In this document: positions 8,456 through 16,607 of the stretch, in pieces | Layout: each line of letters starts with the position of its first letter | How positions within the stretch are numbered: position 1 is the first letter of the stretch | Source of the DNA: Chryseobacterium endalhagicum | GTDB lineage: Bacteria > Bacteroidota > Bacteroidia > Flavobacteriales > Weeksellaceae | Length of the DNA stretch: 64,000 nucleotides | NCBI RefSeq assembly: GCF_016745235.1 | Contig: NZ_JAELVM010000002.1 | Coordinates: 1,150,496-1,214,495 of the forward strand | Direction of reading: 5' to 3' | The notes under the pieces: generated by a model | Database searches by the model: none | The model's input: the letters and a program-made list of their open reading frames with translations, nothing else | Told to the model about the DNA's origin: nothing | Made by a program: the position numbers and the translations under genes

Positions 8456-9829
8456 ATGAAAACACATCACTATATATTTCTTACAGCCGTCCTATTTGTC
8501 ATCGTCTTCTATGACCAGGACATCGGCATGAATCTGGGAATCCTGAGTATCGTTTATGCGCTGCTGACGCTGTTCAAAACTCCTGAAAAAAACAGGACAA
8601 GAACTTTTCTGATACTTTTTGTTACCAATGTCTTGTCGGCTATTGCTTTTATCTGGTACAGGGATTTCCCGTCTCTGCTGGCGGTTGTAAGCTCCATTCT
8701 GCTGCTGGGCTACCGCTCAAGAAACAGGAAGCTGAAAATACTCTTCCTGATCCCGGTTTTTATCATTAACAGCTTTACTTCAATTTTCCGGTTTTTCTCT
8801 TTTGATGCCTGGCTTCCGAAGAGAAATATCTCCGGAGTATGGCAGAAAACATTGGCATTCATTATTATTCCGCTGGTCTTTATCTCCATATTCTTTGGAA
8901 TTTATTCTGCGGGAAGTGATCATTTTGCTGCTCTTTTCCGGGACTATGAACTGGATGTCAATATCTGGCAGGTGATCTGTCTTTCGGTACTTGGATTCTT
9001 TATAGCATTCAATTACTGGAACTATGCCGTGGAAAGATTTATTTATAAAAAGAATCATTTGCTGGATGACGATTTTAATGAAGCAAACAAGACCCAGAAA
9101 GCAACCTATTCTTTCCTTGATCTGGAGGCAGAAAGAACCAGCGGGGTGATTTCTTTTATCTGCCTGAATATTTTACTGGTATTTTTCATTATCACCTACA
9201 ATTATGAACAGTTTTATGAAGTTTCAAAAACTCCCGTTCAGCTTTCGGAAGAAACCCACGAAAGGGTCAATGCAGTGATCATGTCCATCGTAATGGCGGT
9301 TCTGGTGATTATGTTCTATTTCAAATCAGGATTTAATTTTGATCCGAAAGCCAAACTCATGAAAATGCTGGCAAGAATCTGGATCATTCTGAATGCTGTC
9401 CTCGTAGTCTCAGCCGCCGTAAAAAACTACGAATATATCATCAGTTACGGCTTTACCTATAAAAGGCTGGGCGTATTTGCCTTTCTTCTTCTGTCCCTGA
9501 TAGGGCTGGCTCTTACTTTTATTAAAATTCAGAAGAAAAAAAGAAATGCATTCCTTTTCAATAGAATGACCTGGTATTTTTATGGAACAATTTTGGCTTG
9601 CAGTTATATCAACTGGGGCGGAATAATAACCTCCCAGAATATGAAACGTAAAGATTTTGCAGTGGCCTATCATCTGGAACAGGTCAATTTCAGCGAAAGA
9701 GATCTGCTAAGGTATGCCGGTGAAAAAAACGATCTGCAGCTTAAAAAGAAAGTACTGGAAAAAGTGAAAGAAGAAAAATCAAAACCTTTCCTTTCAAAAA
9801 TTCTTTACTATGAAACATTAAAAGAGTAA
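8456..9829 (+). CDS. DUF4173 family multi-pass membrane protein
   Basis: A 457-residue polytopic protein with roughly ten membrane helices, a pattern that fits the DUF4173 family (often found near signalling genes in Firmicutes and Bacteroidota; function unknown). The central region YKKNHLLDDDFNEANKTQK is a soluble loop before a second block of helices. The C-terminal 70 residues are soluble and helical (LRYAGEKNDLQLKKKVLEK). It is followed 5 bases later by a lipoprotein gene, so the two are likely co-expressed. Confidence 0.85.
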   Translation: MKTHHYIFLTAVLFVIVFYDQDIGMNLGILSIVYALLTLFKTPEKNRTRTFLILFVTNVLSAIAFIWYRDFPSLLAVVSSILLLGYRSRNRKLKILFLIPVFIINSFTSIFRFFSFDAWLPKRNISGVWQKTLAFIIIPLVFISIFFGIYSAGSDHFAALFRDYELDVNIWQVICLSVLGFFIAFNYWNYAVERFIYKKNHLLDDDFNEANKTQKATYSFLDLEAERTSGVISFICLNILLVFFIITYNYEQFYEVSKTPVQLSEETHERVNAVIMSIVMAVLVIMFYFKSGFNFDPKAKLMKMLARIWIILNAVLVVSAAVKNYEYIISYGFTYKRLGVFAFLLLSLIGLALTFIKIQKKKRNAFLFNRMTWYFYGTILACSYINWGGIITSQNMKRKDFAVAYHLEQVNFSERDLLRYAGEKNDLQLKKKVLEKVKEEKSKPFLSKILYYETLKE

Positions 9830-9834
9830 TTATT

Positions 9835-10374
9835 ATGAAAAAGTCCTTATTGTTAATTCCATTGATTATTATTTCCTGTAAAAAAGAACCGAACGTAACG
9901 GAAACGCCAAACAGAGATTCTGCCGTGGTTACAGAAATGCCGGATACAGCCGTGAACACAGACTCTGCTGCATTAAGAAAACAAGATTCAATCATTAACA
10001 ATGCTCCTGTCACCAAACAAGTACTGAGAAAAGGAGTGATGAGAACCGAAAAAGACGGCCAGATCATCAGAACAGCAGATGCATCCCAGCTTCCTTTCAC
10101 CCTGGGAGAAGAATTTACAAAAGATGGCCAGGAACTTATTTTAAAACTGACCCATTATGACAAACCCAATATTAAAGCCAGTATTTCAACCAACGAAAAA
10201 GACTTTAATATCAGATTCAACCAGATCAAACTTCCTAACGGTGATTATGACGGTCCTTTCGGAAGGGAAATTACCTACGAGACCAAAGGAACCGGAGAAG
10301 TATGGCTGATCATTGGGAAGAGCAATATGGCTTCAGGAAATACGAAAGGAAATTTTAATGTAAGTGTAGAATAA
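9835..10374 (+). CDS. Lipoprotein of unknown function
   Basis: 179 residues. The short signal LLLIPLIIISC ends in a lipobox Cys at residue 15. A Thr/Asp-rich linker (about 20-55) is followed by a folded C-terminal part, residues about 75-179, of likely beta structure (LPFTLGEEFTKDGQEL, TYETKGTGEVWLIIG). No known domain recognised. It starts 5 bases after the DUF4173 gene. Confidence 0.8.
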   Translation: MKKSLLLIPLIIISCKKEPNVTETPNRDSAVVTEMPDTAVNTDSAALRKQDSIINNAPVTKQVLRKGVMRTEKDGQIIRTADASQLPFTLGEEFTKDGQELILKLTHYDKPNIKASISTNEKDFNIRFNQIKLPNGDYDGPFGREITYETKGTGEVWLIIGKSNMASGNTKGNFNVSVE

Positions 10375-10427
10375 ATTTTACCCATTTGGTATAATTTCTG
10401 CAAACTCAATCCTAAAGTTTAAAAGTT

Positions 10428-10940
10428 ATGAAAAATATATTTTTAATGACAGCGGCAGTTTCTGCAATCGTAGTAAGTTGTGGAACCGTACAGTCGCTGG
10501 TTCAGAATACATTCCCTTATACCGCCAGTGTATTGGTGTCTACGGGAGTGCCGGCAGATAAAGAAGTTTCTTCCACATCTACCGCTACGAATGTACAGAC
10601 CTGGTTTGGAGGAAACAACAATGCGAAAATCAAAGATGTAAGGATTTCTGATGCCAAAATTTCTGTAGTTTCCCCGTCTGGAGGAAATTTAAGCGCCATT
10701 AAATCCGTGAAAGTATACGTTTCATCCAGCGGAACAGGAGAAAAGCTTGTGGCATCACGTTCCAATATAACCACAGATTCTTCCAGCTTAAATCTGGATC
10801 TGAATGATACAGGATATCTGGATGAGGTGGTGAAAAGTTCAGGACTTACCGTAAGAACAGTTTATGAACTGAAAAATCAGACGACTTCAGATATGAATCT
10901 GAAAATAGCACTTAATTTCAACAGTGTTCCTGCAAAATAA
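10428..10940 (+). CDS. Lipoprotein of unknown function
   Basis: 170 residues. The signal AAVSAIVVSC ends in a Cys at residue 18. The mature part is Ser/Thr/Val-rich and looks like a beta sandwich. It contains IKDVRISDAKISVVSP and IKSVKVYVSSSGTGEKLVAS, which recall LEA-like or fibronectin-like lipoproteins. No enzyme motif. It is followed by a clear terminator, so it ends the plus-strand run of genes. Confidence 0.8.
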   Translation: MKNIFLMTAAVSAIVVSCGTVQSLVQNTFPYTASVLVSTGVPADKEVSSTSTATNVQTWFGGNNNAKIKDVRISDAKISVVSPSGGNLSAIKSVKVYVSSSGTGEKLVASRSNITTDSSSLNLDLNDTGYLDEVVKSSGLTVRTVYELKNQTTSDMNLKIALNFNSVPAK

Positions 10941-10963
10941 TTTTTGCCCACATTAAAATAAAC

Positions 10964-10991
10964 GGCTGCCCTGAAAAAGGCGGCCTTTTTT
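10964..10991 (+). terminator. Terminator after the lipoprotein gene
   Basis: GGCTGCC (10964-10970) pairs with GGCGGCC (10979-10985), with one G-T pair and an 8-base loop, followed by six Ts. Confidence 0.8.
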
Positions 10992-11022
10992 ATACTCTTG
11001 TTGTAATGGTACGGGTGCGATA

Positions 11023-11415
11023 CTATTCTGATAGCTGGTTCAGTACCTCCATTGCCTTTTCAGTATCATTTTTATTAACGAAAATATGATCATGAAAATA
11101 AGCGGCTACTACATTACAGCTGATTCCATTGTCAGAAAGAGCTTTTGAAAAAGCAGCCGTTAAACCCACTGCCTCAAGAGACGAATGTACAGTCAGCGTG
11201 ATCCACGACATGACCACAGAATATTCCAGATTATATTGATCTGCAGCTTCTTTTTTAAGAATCAGTGTACCTCCTTCCTCTTCCCTGAAAAACATTTCAA
11301 TACTGTTGAGATCAAAATCTCCTGTATTTTTGATGGTGCAAAAAACATAATCGCCGGTATTATGTTGAGGTTTCATACTTTTTAAAAGCTTTTGCAAATC
11401 CTTTTCTCCGCTCAT
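11023..11415 (-). CDS. ACT domain-containing protein
   Basis: 130 residues with two ACT-like halves, resembling the family once called DUF2241 (ACT_3). The first half is about 20-65 (TGDYVFCTIKN to LEYSVVMSWITL), the second about 65-128 (LEAVGLTAAFSKALSDNGISCNVVAAYFHDHIFV). ACT domains bind amino acids or other small ligands and regulate enzymes; the ligand is not visible. The protein has no fused catalytic domain and stands alone, transcribed towards the lipoprotein gene. Confidence 0.88.
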   Translation of the reverse strand: MSGEKDLQKLLKSMKPQHNTGDYVFCTIKNTGDFDLNSIEMFFREEEGGTLILKKEAADQYNLEYSVVMSWITLTVHSSLEAVGLTAAFSKALSDNGISCNVVAAYFHDHIFVNKNDTEKAMEVLNQLSE

Positions 11416-11470
11416 TGTTATTTATATTAAAAAGATAACAAGATACACCTATTTTGCAGTTTTTAAAACT

Positions 11471-11504
11471 AAAATGAGGCGACCCAAATCCGGATCACCT
11501 CATT
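11471..11504 (-). terminator. Terminator of the subtilase gene
   Basis: AATGAGG (11473-11479) pairs with CCTCATT (11498-11504). On the minus strand the hairpin is followed by a T-rich run. It lies about 130 bases after the stop of the subtilase gene, with low-complexity AACCAGCAACT repeats between them. Confidence 0.6.
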
Positions 11505-11633
11505 ATAAATTTTAAAGACTGATAACGTTTCGGGATGCGGGTTTCGATTTTCAAACCAGCAACTATCAACCAGCAACTCAACTATCAAACCCTTAACCCG
11601 AATTCACGTTAAATACCTCTGAATGTATTGATT

Positions 11634-13301
11634 TTAATGTTTGGTGAATTTCTCAACCACTCTTCGCTGTCCTTCCGTAATATTGATGATGTACTGTCCT
11701 GGAAGAAGATCCGAAGTGCTTATCTTTTCATCAGGCAAAACAGATCCTTTTCTGATGGTTCTTCCCTGCATATTGATCATCTCAAAATCCAGTTTTTTAC
11801 CATCTGTGCTGTGAATAGTGACATATTGGGTAACAGGATTCGGATAGATTTTAATTTCCAAAGGAAGCGGAACTTCTGCTTTTTTATTTTTAAGGAAGAA
11901 AGTGCTTTCCAGCTGTAGGATGGCATTCTTTACATTAGGAAGAGGGCCTATCTTCTGATTGGTCACCGTGCCGCCCTGTGGAATTCCTGTAGAGATCAGA
12001 AGGTTTTTCATGGCTGCAGGGGTAAGGTTCTGTCCTGTATTCTGTTTGTAAAAAGACTGGATCAGTGTGGCTGCAGAAGCGACAACCGGAGTTGCAGAAC
12101 TGGTTCCGCTAAAGTAATTGTAAGTTCTGTTATTATCATTGTCATACTTCTGATACGAACCATATCCGGCCGCAAGAACACTGCTGCCCCAACCCTGAAC
12201 ATCCACGCGGTTTCCGTAGGTACTGAAGCTTAATTTAGAGTGTGTGGTATTGGGAGATCCGGCACCTACTATAATGGCGCCGCTGTTTCCTCTTGCAAGA
12301 TAAGAGGCATAAAAAGGATCATCCAGGTTCTGATTTCCGTTTCCGGCGGCTGCAATGATGATAATTCCCGAATCCGTTGCTGCTTTGGTTAAATCCCAGA
12401 TCACACTGTCATATTCTGCAGGGCAGTATTGGCCGTCTTTTCCGCCGGTCTGCATTTCATACAGGATAATATCGCCTGTCTGAGAAGCGTTAATAGATCT
12501 GCTTACAGCGGAAGCCCTGTTGTATCCTACAGTCGTCCATTCCATATAACCTATGATTTGTGAAGCGCTGTATGCTCCTCCGGAAAGTCCGATATTGTCT
12601 TTCACGGAACCTAAAATACTTGCCACAGCCGTTCCGTGGTCACGGTAGTTATTATTAGCTAATCCTGAATTTGGACTGTAACCCGTTTCCAGCTGGATAG
12701 AATTCTGATTGGAAAGCATTTCGTGGGTTTTGTAAAAGCCGTATTCTACATCACGGATGCGGATGTTCTGACCTGTAATTCCTCTGGACCAGGCATATTT
12801 TGCATTAATCCCCGGATTATCGTTGAGGTACGTCTGCAGACTTTCCAGATCGGGAGTTGTGACAAATGCTTTAACGAAAGGAGGTTCAACAGGAGTGCTG
12901 CTCATGACGGAAACATATTCTACCTCCGGGAATCTTTCAAGGGTACGCGCCAGTTTTTCTGCGTCCTCAGAGCTTTGTGAAGCTACGTCTACCTTAAAAA
13001 TCCGTCTTAGTTTTTCAACAGATTCCCCGGAGTTGCCAATGGCTTTGCTGCTCCTGATCATCTCATCAATTTTTTGATCTGTAAAACCGAGATCGTTAAT
13101 AAATGAAATGCCCTTGGTCTTTACAAATTCTGCCAGCTCCGGATTTTTGCTGAAAGCTGTTTTTTCAGAATTAATGTTTTTCGAAAAGCAGACATAGATG
13201 TTGGAATTTAACCGGTCTGCTTTGCCGGACGGGTTTTGTCCGAAAGAAATTGAAAAGCTTAGAATAAGCAATAGAGAGAAAAGTCTAATTTTTGTTCTCA
13301 T
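11634..13301 (-). CDS. Secreted S8 (subtilisin-like) serine protease with type IX sorting domain
   Basis: 555 residues. The Sec signal peptide ends near SISFGQ. An N-terminal pro-region of about 140 residues is followed by the S8 catalytic domain with Asp184 (RIRDVEYGF), His222 (RDHGTAV) and Ser401 (FSGTSSATP). The last 80 residues form a type IX secretion (Por) sorting domain, starting at IYPNPV, with the usual LLPGQYIINI strand. It should be exported through the SprA translocon encoded at 50882. A TATATTTG -7 element lies 26 bases upstream of the start. Confidence 0.95.
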   Translation of the reverse strand: MRTKIRLFSLLLILSFSISFGQNPSGKADRLNSNIYVCFSKNINSEKTAFSKNPELAEFVKTKGISFINDLGFTDQKIDEMIRSSKAIGNSGESVEKLRRIFKVDVASQSSEDAEKLARTLERFPEVEYVSVMSSTPVEPPFVKAFVTTPDLESLQTYLNDNPGINAKYAWSRGITGQNIRIRDVEYGFYKTHEMLSNQNSIQLETGYSPNSGLANNNYRDHGTAVASILGSVKDNIGLSGGAYSASQIIGYMEWTTVGYNRASAVSRSINASQTGDIILYEMQTGGKDGQYCPAEYDSVIWDLTKAATDSGIIIIAAAGNGNQNLDDPFYASYLARGNSGAIIVGAGSPNTTHSKLSFSTYGNRVDVQGWGSSVLAAGYGSYQKYDNDNNRTYNYFSGTSSATPVVASAATLIQSFYKQNTGQNLTPAAMKNLLISTGIPQGGTVTNQKIGPLPNVKNAILQLESTFFLKNKKAEVPLPLEIKIYPNPVTQYVTIHSTDGKKLDFEMINMQGRTIRKGSVLPDEKISTSDLLPGQYIINITEGQRRVVEKFTKH

Positions 13302-13326
13302 AATATTTTATTAAGTGGTTGTTTAC

Positions 13327-13334
13327 CAAATATA
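13327..13334 (-). promoter_or_regulatory. -7 element of the subtilase gene
   Basis: CAAATATA on the plus strand reads TATATTTG on the minus strand, a full match to TAnnTTTG, 26 bases before the subtilase ATG. No clear TTG box is seen 19 bases further upstream. Confidence 0.55.
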
Positions 13335-13445
13335 TAATTTTATGAGAAATAAAATCGTATAAAAATAAATTAAATCATTGTTTTGTGATTTTTATATTAC
13401 GAAAATGCGTTATAGTGAGGTTTTTCAAAATTTCAAAAACAGGGT

Positions 13446-14573
13446 TTAATCAATGTATTTCAGTTGAAGAAGGATTCTCCTGATCGGTCCCGTAATAAAC
13501 ATATTGTTGTTCGTAAGCCATACAATGGAAATGTTTTTCTCCGGAATCATGATGAGGTGGGATTTGAAGCCTCCCTGATCTCCTGCATGCTCTATGACAT
13601 TGACCGTTTCTTCGGTTTTAGTATCTGCATAAAAGCCTTTATGGACAAACCAGGTTCCGGTATGATACACCGGTTTTTCTCCTTTCCAGTCAGGTGCATT
13701 ATACAAAGTTTCAGATTGTTTAATAACAGAACAGTCGCTGAATTTACACTCATTGATTGCCGTGATGTATTTTTTCAGATCATCAATAGAGCTCCATACG
13801 CCTCCGTTTCCGGCAGCCGGAAAAGTAGGGCATTCGCCGTAATCATATTCCTGATATACTTTATTCCTTAAAACATAGCCGTGTGCTACATTTTTATCAG
13901 GAAAGCTGCCATCTGTGATGCGGCTGTTTTTCATACCGGAAGGGGCGAATATATTTTGGGCAATGAAACGCTGCCATTTCATTCCGCTGGTTTTTTCAAT
14001 AACCAGTGCCAGCCCGTTATAAGCCGGATTGGAATAATTGAATTTCGTTCCCGGCTCAAATTCCAGGGAGTCCGCAGAAAGTAAAGGTTTAAAATTTTCT
14101 TCATCCTTCGCGGTAAGATAAAAAATACTGTCTTTATCTATCTTTCTGAGATCCGGAATTCCTGAAGTATGAGTGAGAAGATGATGGAGCTTAATTTTAG
14201 AGGCCATCTCTTTATTCTTAAAATCAGGAAAGAATTTCAGAATAGAATCATCCGTTGATAGTTTCTTTTGGTCCTGAAGCATCAGAATTCCGTAAGACAC
14301 AAAAGTCTTGGTTATGGAACCCAGGTTGGATACCGTTTTGCTGGTAAATTTCTCCCCGGTTTTCACATCAGCCAGCCCGAATGAATGTTCATACAAAACC
14401 TTATTTCCCTGCTGGATCAAGATGGCGCCGCCGGGTTCATTGGCTTTGAATAACTGTGAAAATACAGAATCCATTTTGGTTTTTAAAAGTGCTTTTCGGT
14501 CCTGTGCGTGGCCTGTGAAAAATATATTGACACTTAATAAAAATGCCGGGATTAATTTAAAATGAGAACTCAT
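13446..14573 (-). CDS. Serine hydrolase of the beta-lactamase / penicillin-binding class C fold
   Basis: 375 residues with a Sec signal peptide (LLSVNIFFTGHAQ). The catalytic motifs are S86-I-T-K89 (SxxK), Y180-S-N182 (YxN) and HAGDQGG in the third (KTG-like) position near residue 325. This places it among class C beta-lactamase-like esterases and D-amino-acid peptidases rather than proven beta-lactamases. It is probably periplasmic. It is the last gene of a minus-strand group with dtd, 38 bases downstream of it. Confidence 0.9.
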   Translation of the reverse strand: MSSHFKLIPAFLLSVNIFFTGHAQDRKALLKTKMDSVFSQLFKANEPGGAILIQQGNKVLYEHSFGLADVKTGEKFTSKTVSNLGSITKTFVSYGILMLQDQKKLSTDDSILKFFPDFKNKEMASKIKLHHLLTHTSGIPDLRKIDKDSIFYLTAKDEENFKPLLSADSLEFEPGTKFNYSNPAYNGLALVIEKTSGMKWQRFIAQNIFAPSGMKNSRITDGSFPDKNVAHGYVLRNKVYQEYDYGECPTFPAAGNGGVWSSIDDLKKYITAINECKFSDCSVIKQSETLYNAPDWKGEKPVYHTGTWFVHKGFYADTKTEETVNVIEHAGDQGGFKSHLIMIPEKNISIVWLTNNNMFITGPIRRILLQLKYID

Positions 14574-14611
14574 GAACGATATCTGGGAGATTGGTTGTAT
14601 AATTTTACTGT

Positions 14612-15061
14612 TTAGCTTTTTGTAATGGAATCCATAACGATGGTTACCGGGCCGTCATTGATCAGGGAGACTTTCATGTCTGCCCCAAAAATTCCGCTTT
14701 CTGTCTTCAGTCCTGATTTCGCTATTTCTTCTTTAAAATAATCAAAAAGAGGAATGGCCTTGTCCGGTTTTGCCGCTTTGATGAAAGAAGGGCGGTTGCC
14801 TTTTTTATAATCTGCAATCAGGGTAAACTGGCTGATGCATAGGATCTCTCCCGAAATATCTTTTACGGAAAGATTAAGTTTGTCATCTTCATCGCCAAAT
14901 ATCCTGAGATTTAAGACTTTCTGAACCAGCCAGTCTGCATCCGTTTTTTCGTCATTTTCATCAATACCTGTAAGGAGCATCAGTCCTTTTCCAATTTCAC
15001 CTACAACCTTTCCATCTACCTTTACACTGGCTTCAGATACCCTCTGGATAACAATTTTCAT
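14612..15061 (-). CDS. dtd: D-aminoacyl-tRNA deacylase
   Basis: 149 residues, normal for DTD. It removes D-amino acids (and glycine wrongly loaded on tRNA-Ala) from tRNAs in the cytoplasm. Both family motifs are present: SQFTL at 77-81 and NDGPVT at 135-140, the latter carrying the cross-subunit Gly-cisPro that reads chirality. Its ATG overlaps the stop of the upstream lipoprotein gene by one base (TAATG), which indicates translational coupling. Confidence 0.97.
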   Translation of the reverse strand: MKIVIQRVSEASVKVDGKVVGEIGKGLMLLTGIDENDEKTDADWLVQKVLNLRIFGDEDDKLNLSVKDISGEILCISQFTLIADYKKGNRPSFIKAAKPDKAIPLFDYFKEEIAKSGLKTESGIFGADMKVSLINDGPVTIVMDSITKS

Positions 15062-15516
15062 TAGAAGTAAATATTTAAAGTTTTAGTGGCCGGATCGTAA
15101 TTGTTGGGATACGTTTTAGGAGGCAGGGAAGTGGCTGCACCGGATTCCGGCTGTCCTGATCTCAGAATCCATCTTGTGTTGTCCTGCGGGCATAGAATAC
15201 TGATGTTGTCTTTCACTTCAAGGGTAGTATTGGGACCCGGGCAGATATGCGGTGCATTTCTGTCGTAGGCTTTAAAGTTGTCTCCCACGCGGACTACAAT
15301 CAGACCTCTGGTCCCGGACTGCTGCTCGTTCACATAAATCCAGCCTCCGTCGAAGGTGAGATTATAATAGGCGGGCAGGTTCAGGTTTAAAGTTACATTA
15401 ATGGGATTGCTTGGAAAACAGTTCACGGTATCTTCTCTGCTTCCGCATGAGTTTATGGTTAAATTACTGAAAATCAGCAATGTTAAAATAGATAAGATTG
15501 AAAAAGTTTTTTTCAT
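15061..15516 (-). CDS. Lipoprotein with Rieske-like fold, unknown function
   Basis: 151 residues with a lipoprotein signal ending at NSC (Cys 24). The mature part (GGWIYVNEQQSGTRGLIVVRVGDNFKAYD, then ICPGP and ILCPQDNTRW) resembles the small flavobacterial proteins annotated as Rieske-fold. The C-x-H pairs needed for a 2Fe-2S cluster are not complete, so cluster binding is doubtful. It is translationally coupled to dtd; such a pairing is probably positional only. Confidence 0.75.
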   Translation of the reverse strand: MKKTFSILSILTLLIFSNLTINSCGSREDTVNCFPSNPINVTLNLNLPAYYNLTFDGGWIYVNEQQSGTRGLIVVRVGDNFKAYDRNAPHICPGPNTTLEVKDNISILCPQDNTRWILRSGQPESGAATSLPPKTYPNNYDPATKTLNIYF

Positions 15517-15533
15517 TTCAATTTAAATTTTTA

Positions 15534-15541
15534 TATATTTG
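15534..15541 (+). promoter_or_regulatory. -7 element for greA
   Basis: TATATTTG fits TAnnTTTG and lies 86 bases before the greA ATG, in the divergent spacer shared with the lipoprotein gene at 15516. No good TTG box at 19 bases. Confidence 0.45.
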
Positions 15542-15626
15542 TAAAAGTTAAACGATTATAACACGTAAAACATTGTCCGGCAAATGTCGGATTATTTTTT
15601 TATACCAAAACTAAATTTTGAAAATT

Positions 15627-16097
15627 ATGGCAAGCTATGTAACAAAGGTGGGACAAGAGAAAATGAAAGCTGAGCTGGAACAGTTAGAAACTGTGGAAAG
15701 ACCAAAAATTACCCAGCAGATTGCAGAAGCGAGAGATAAAGGAGATTTATCTGAAAATGCTGAATATGATGCTGCTAAAGAAGCTCAGGGTATGCTTGAA
15801 ATGAGAATTTCCAAGCTTAAAGATACTATCGCAAACTCTAAGATCATAGATGAAAGTCAATTAGATACTTCAAAGGTTTCCATTCTTACTACGGTAAAAC
15901 TTAAAAACAATGCGACTAATCAGGAGCAGGTGTTTACATTGGTGCCGGATAACGAAAGTGACCTTAAAACAGGGAAAATTTCTGTGAATACCCCTATCGC
16001 AAAAGGATTGCTTGGAAAAGTAATTGGCGAAACTGCAGATATCACACTGCCGAACGGAAACAAACTGTCTTTCGAAGTATTGGAGATTACCCTGTAA
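15627..16097 (+). CDS. greA: Transcription elongation factor GreA
   Basis: 156 residues. GreA rescues backtracked RNA polymerase by stimulating transcript cleavage. The N-terminal coiled coil (about 1-75) carries the acidic tip, seen as DKGDLSENAEYDAAKE. The C-terminal FKBP-like domain ends with SPIAKGLLGK-like and GNKLSFEVLEI segments. A TTG three codons upstream is in frame, but the ATG at 15627 gives the standard start MASYVTKVG. It is followed 61 bases later by the HIT gene. Confidence 0.97.
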   Translation: MASYVTKVGQEKMKAELEQLETVERPKITQQIAEARDKGDLSENAEYDAAKEAQGMLEMRISKLKDTIANSKIIDESQLDTSKVSILTTVKLKNNATNQEQVFTLVPDNESDLKTGKISVNTPIAKGLLGKVIGETADITLPNGNKLSFEVLEITL

Positions 16098-16158
16098 TCT
16101 GAAATTTCCGGAAACAATCTTCTAATTTCTAACCTCTAACCATCTAACTTCTAAAAAA

Positions 16159-16548
16159 ATGAGCAGTATATTCACAAAGATCATCAACGGAGACATTCCC
16201 TCATACAAAATCGCTGAGGATGATAACTTCATCGCATTTCTTGATGCAATGCCTTTAGTGAAAGGACATACATTGGTCATCCCTAAAAAAGAAGTTGATT
16301 TGATCTTTGATCTGGAAAGTGAAGAATATAAAAACCTTTGGGGATTTGCCCAGCAGGTCGCCAAAAAGGTGAAAAGTGCAGTACCCTGCGTAAGAGTGGG
16401 TGTAGCTGTTGTAGGACTTGAAGTGCCTCATGCCCATATCCATCTTATTCCCTTAAACAAGGTGGAAGACATGAACTTCAGAAATGAAAGACTAAAATTA
16501 ACAGACGAAGAATATAAAGAGATCCAAAACTCAATTATTAATTCTTAA
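16159..16548 (+). CDS. HIT family (histidine triad) hydrolase
   Basis: 129 residues of the HINT/FHIT-like nucleotide hydrolase superfamily. The triad HAHIHLIP is at about 93-100, and the N-terminal IINGDIPSYKIAEDD and GHTLVIPKKE segments are typical of bacterial HinT. The likely activity is hydrolysis of purine nucleoside phosphoramidates or AMP-lysine. It is followed by a strong terminator. Short CTAACTT-type repeats fill the 61 bases before it. Confidence 0.94.
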   Translation: MSSIFTKIINGDIPSYKIAEDDNFIAFLDAMPLVKGHTLVIPKKEVDLIFDLESEEYKNLWGFAQQVAKKVKSAVPCVRVGVAVVGLEVPHAHIHLIPLNKVEDMNFRNERLKLTDEEYKEIQNSIINS

Positions 16549-16555
16549 AAAGCAT

Positions 16556-16590
16556 AAAATCGTAAAAAAGAAATTTTTTACGATTTTCTT
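16556..16590 (+). terminator. Perfect 14-bp terminator hairpin between the HIT gene and clpX
   Basis: AAAATCGTAAAAAA (16556-16569) pairs perfectly with TTTTTTACGATTTT (16574-16587) around a GAAA loop. It ends only 20 bases before the clpX ATG, which leaves little room for a separate clpX promoter. Confidence 0.85.
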
Positions 16591-16607
16591 TAACATTATT
16601 ATATAGT

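Noticed and set aside
13446..14573. True class C beta-lactamase
   Set aside because: SxxK and YxN are present, but the third motif is HxG rather than KTG and the context is not a resistance gene; serine hydrolase is the safer call.
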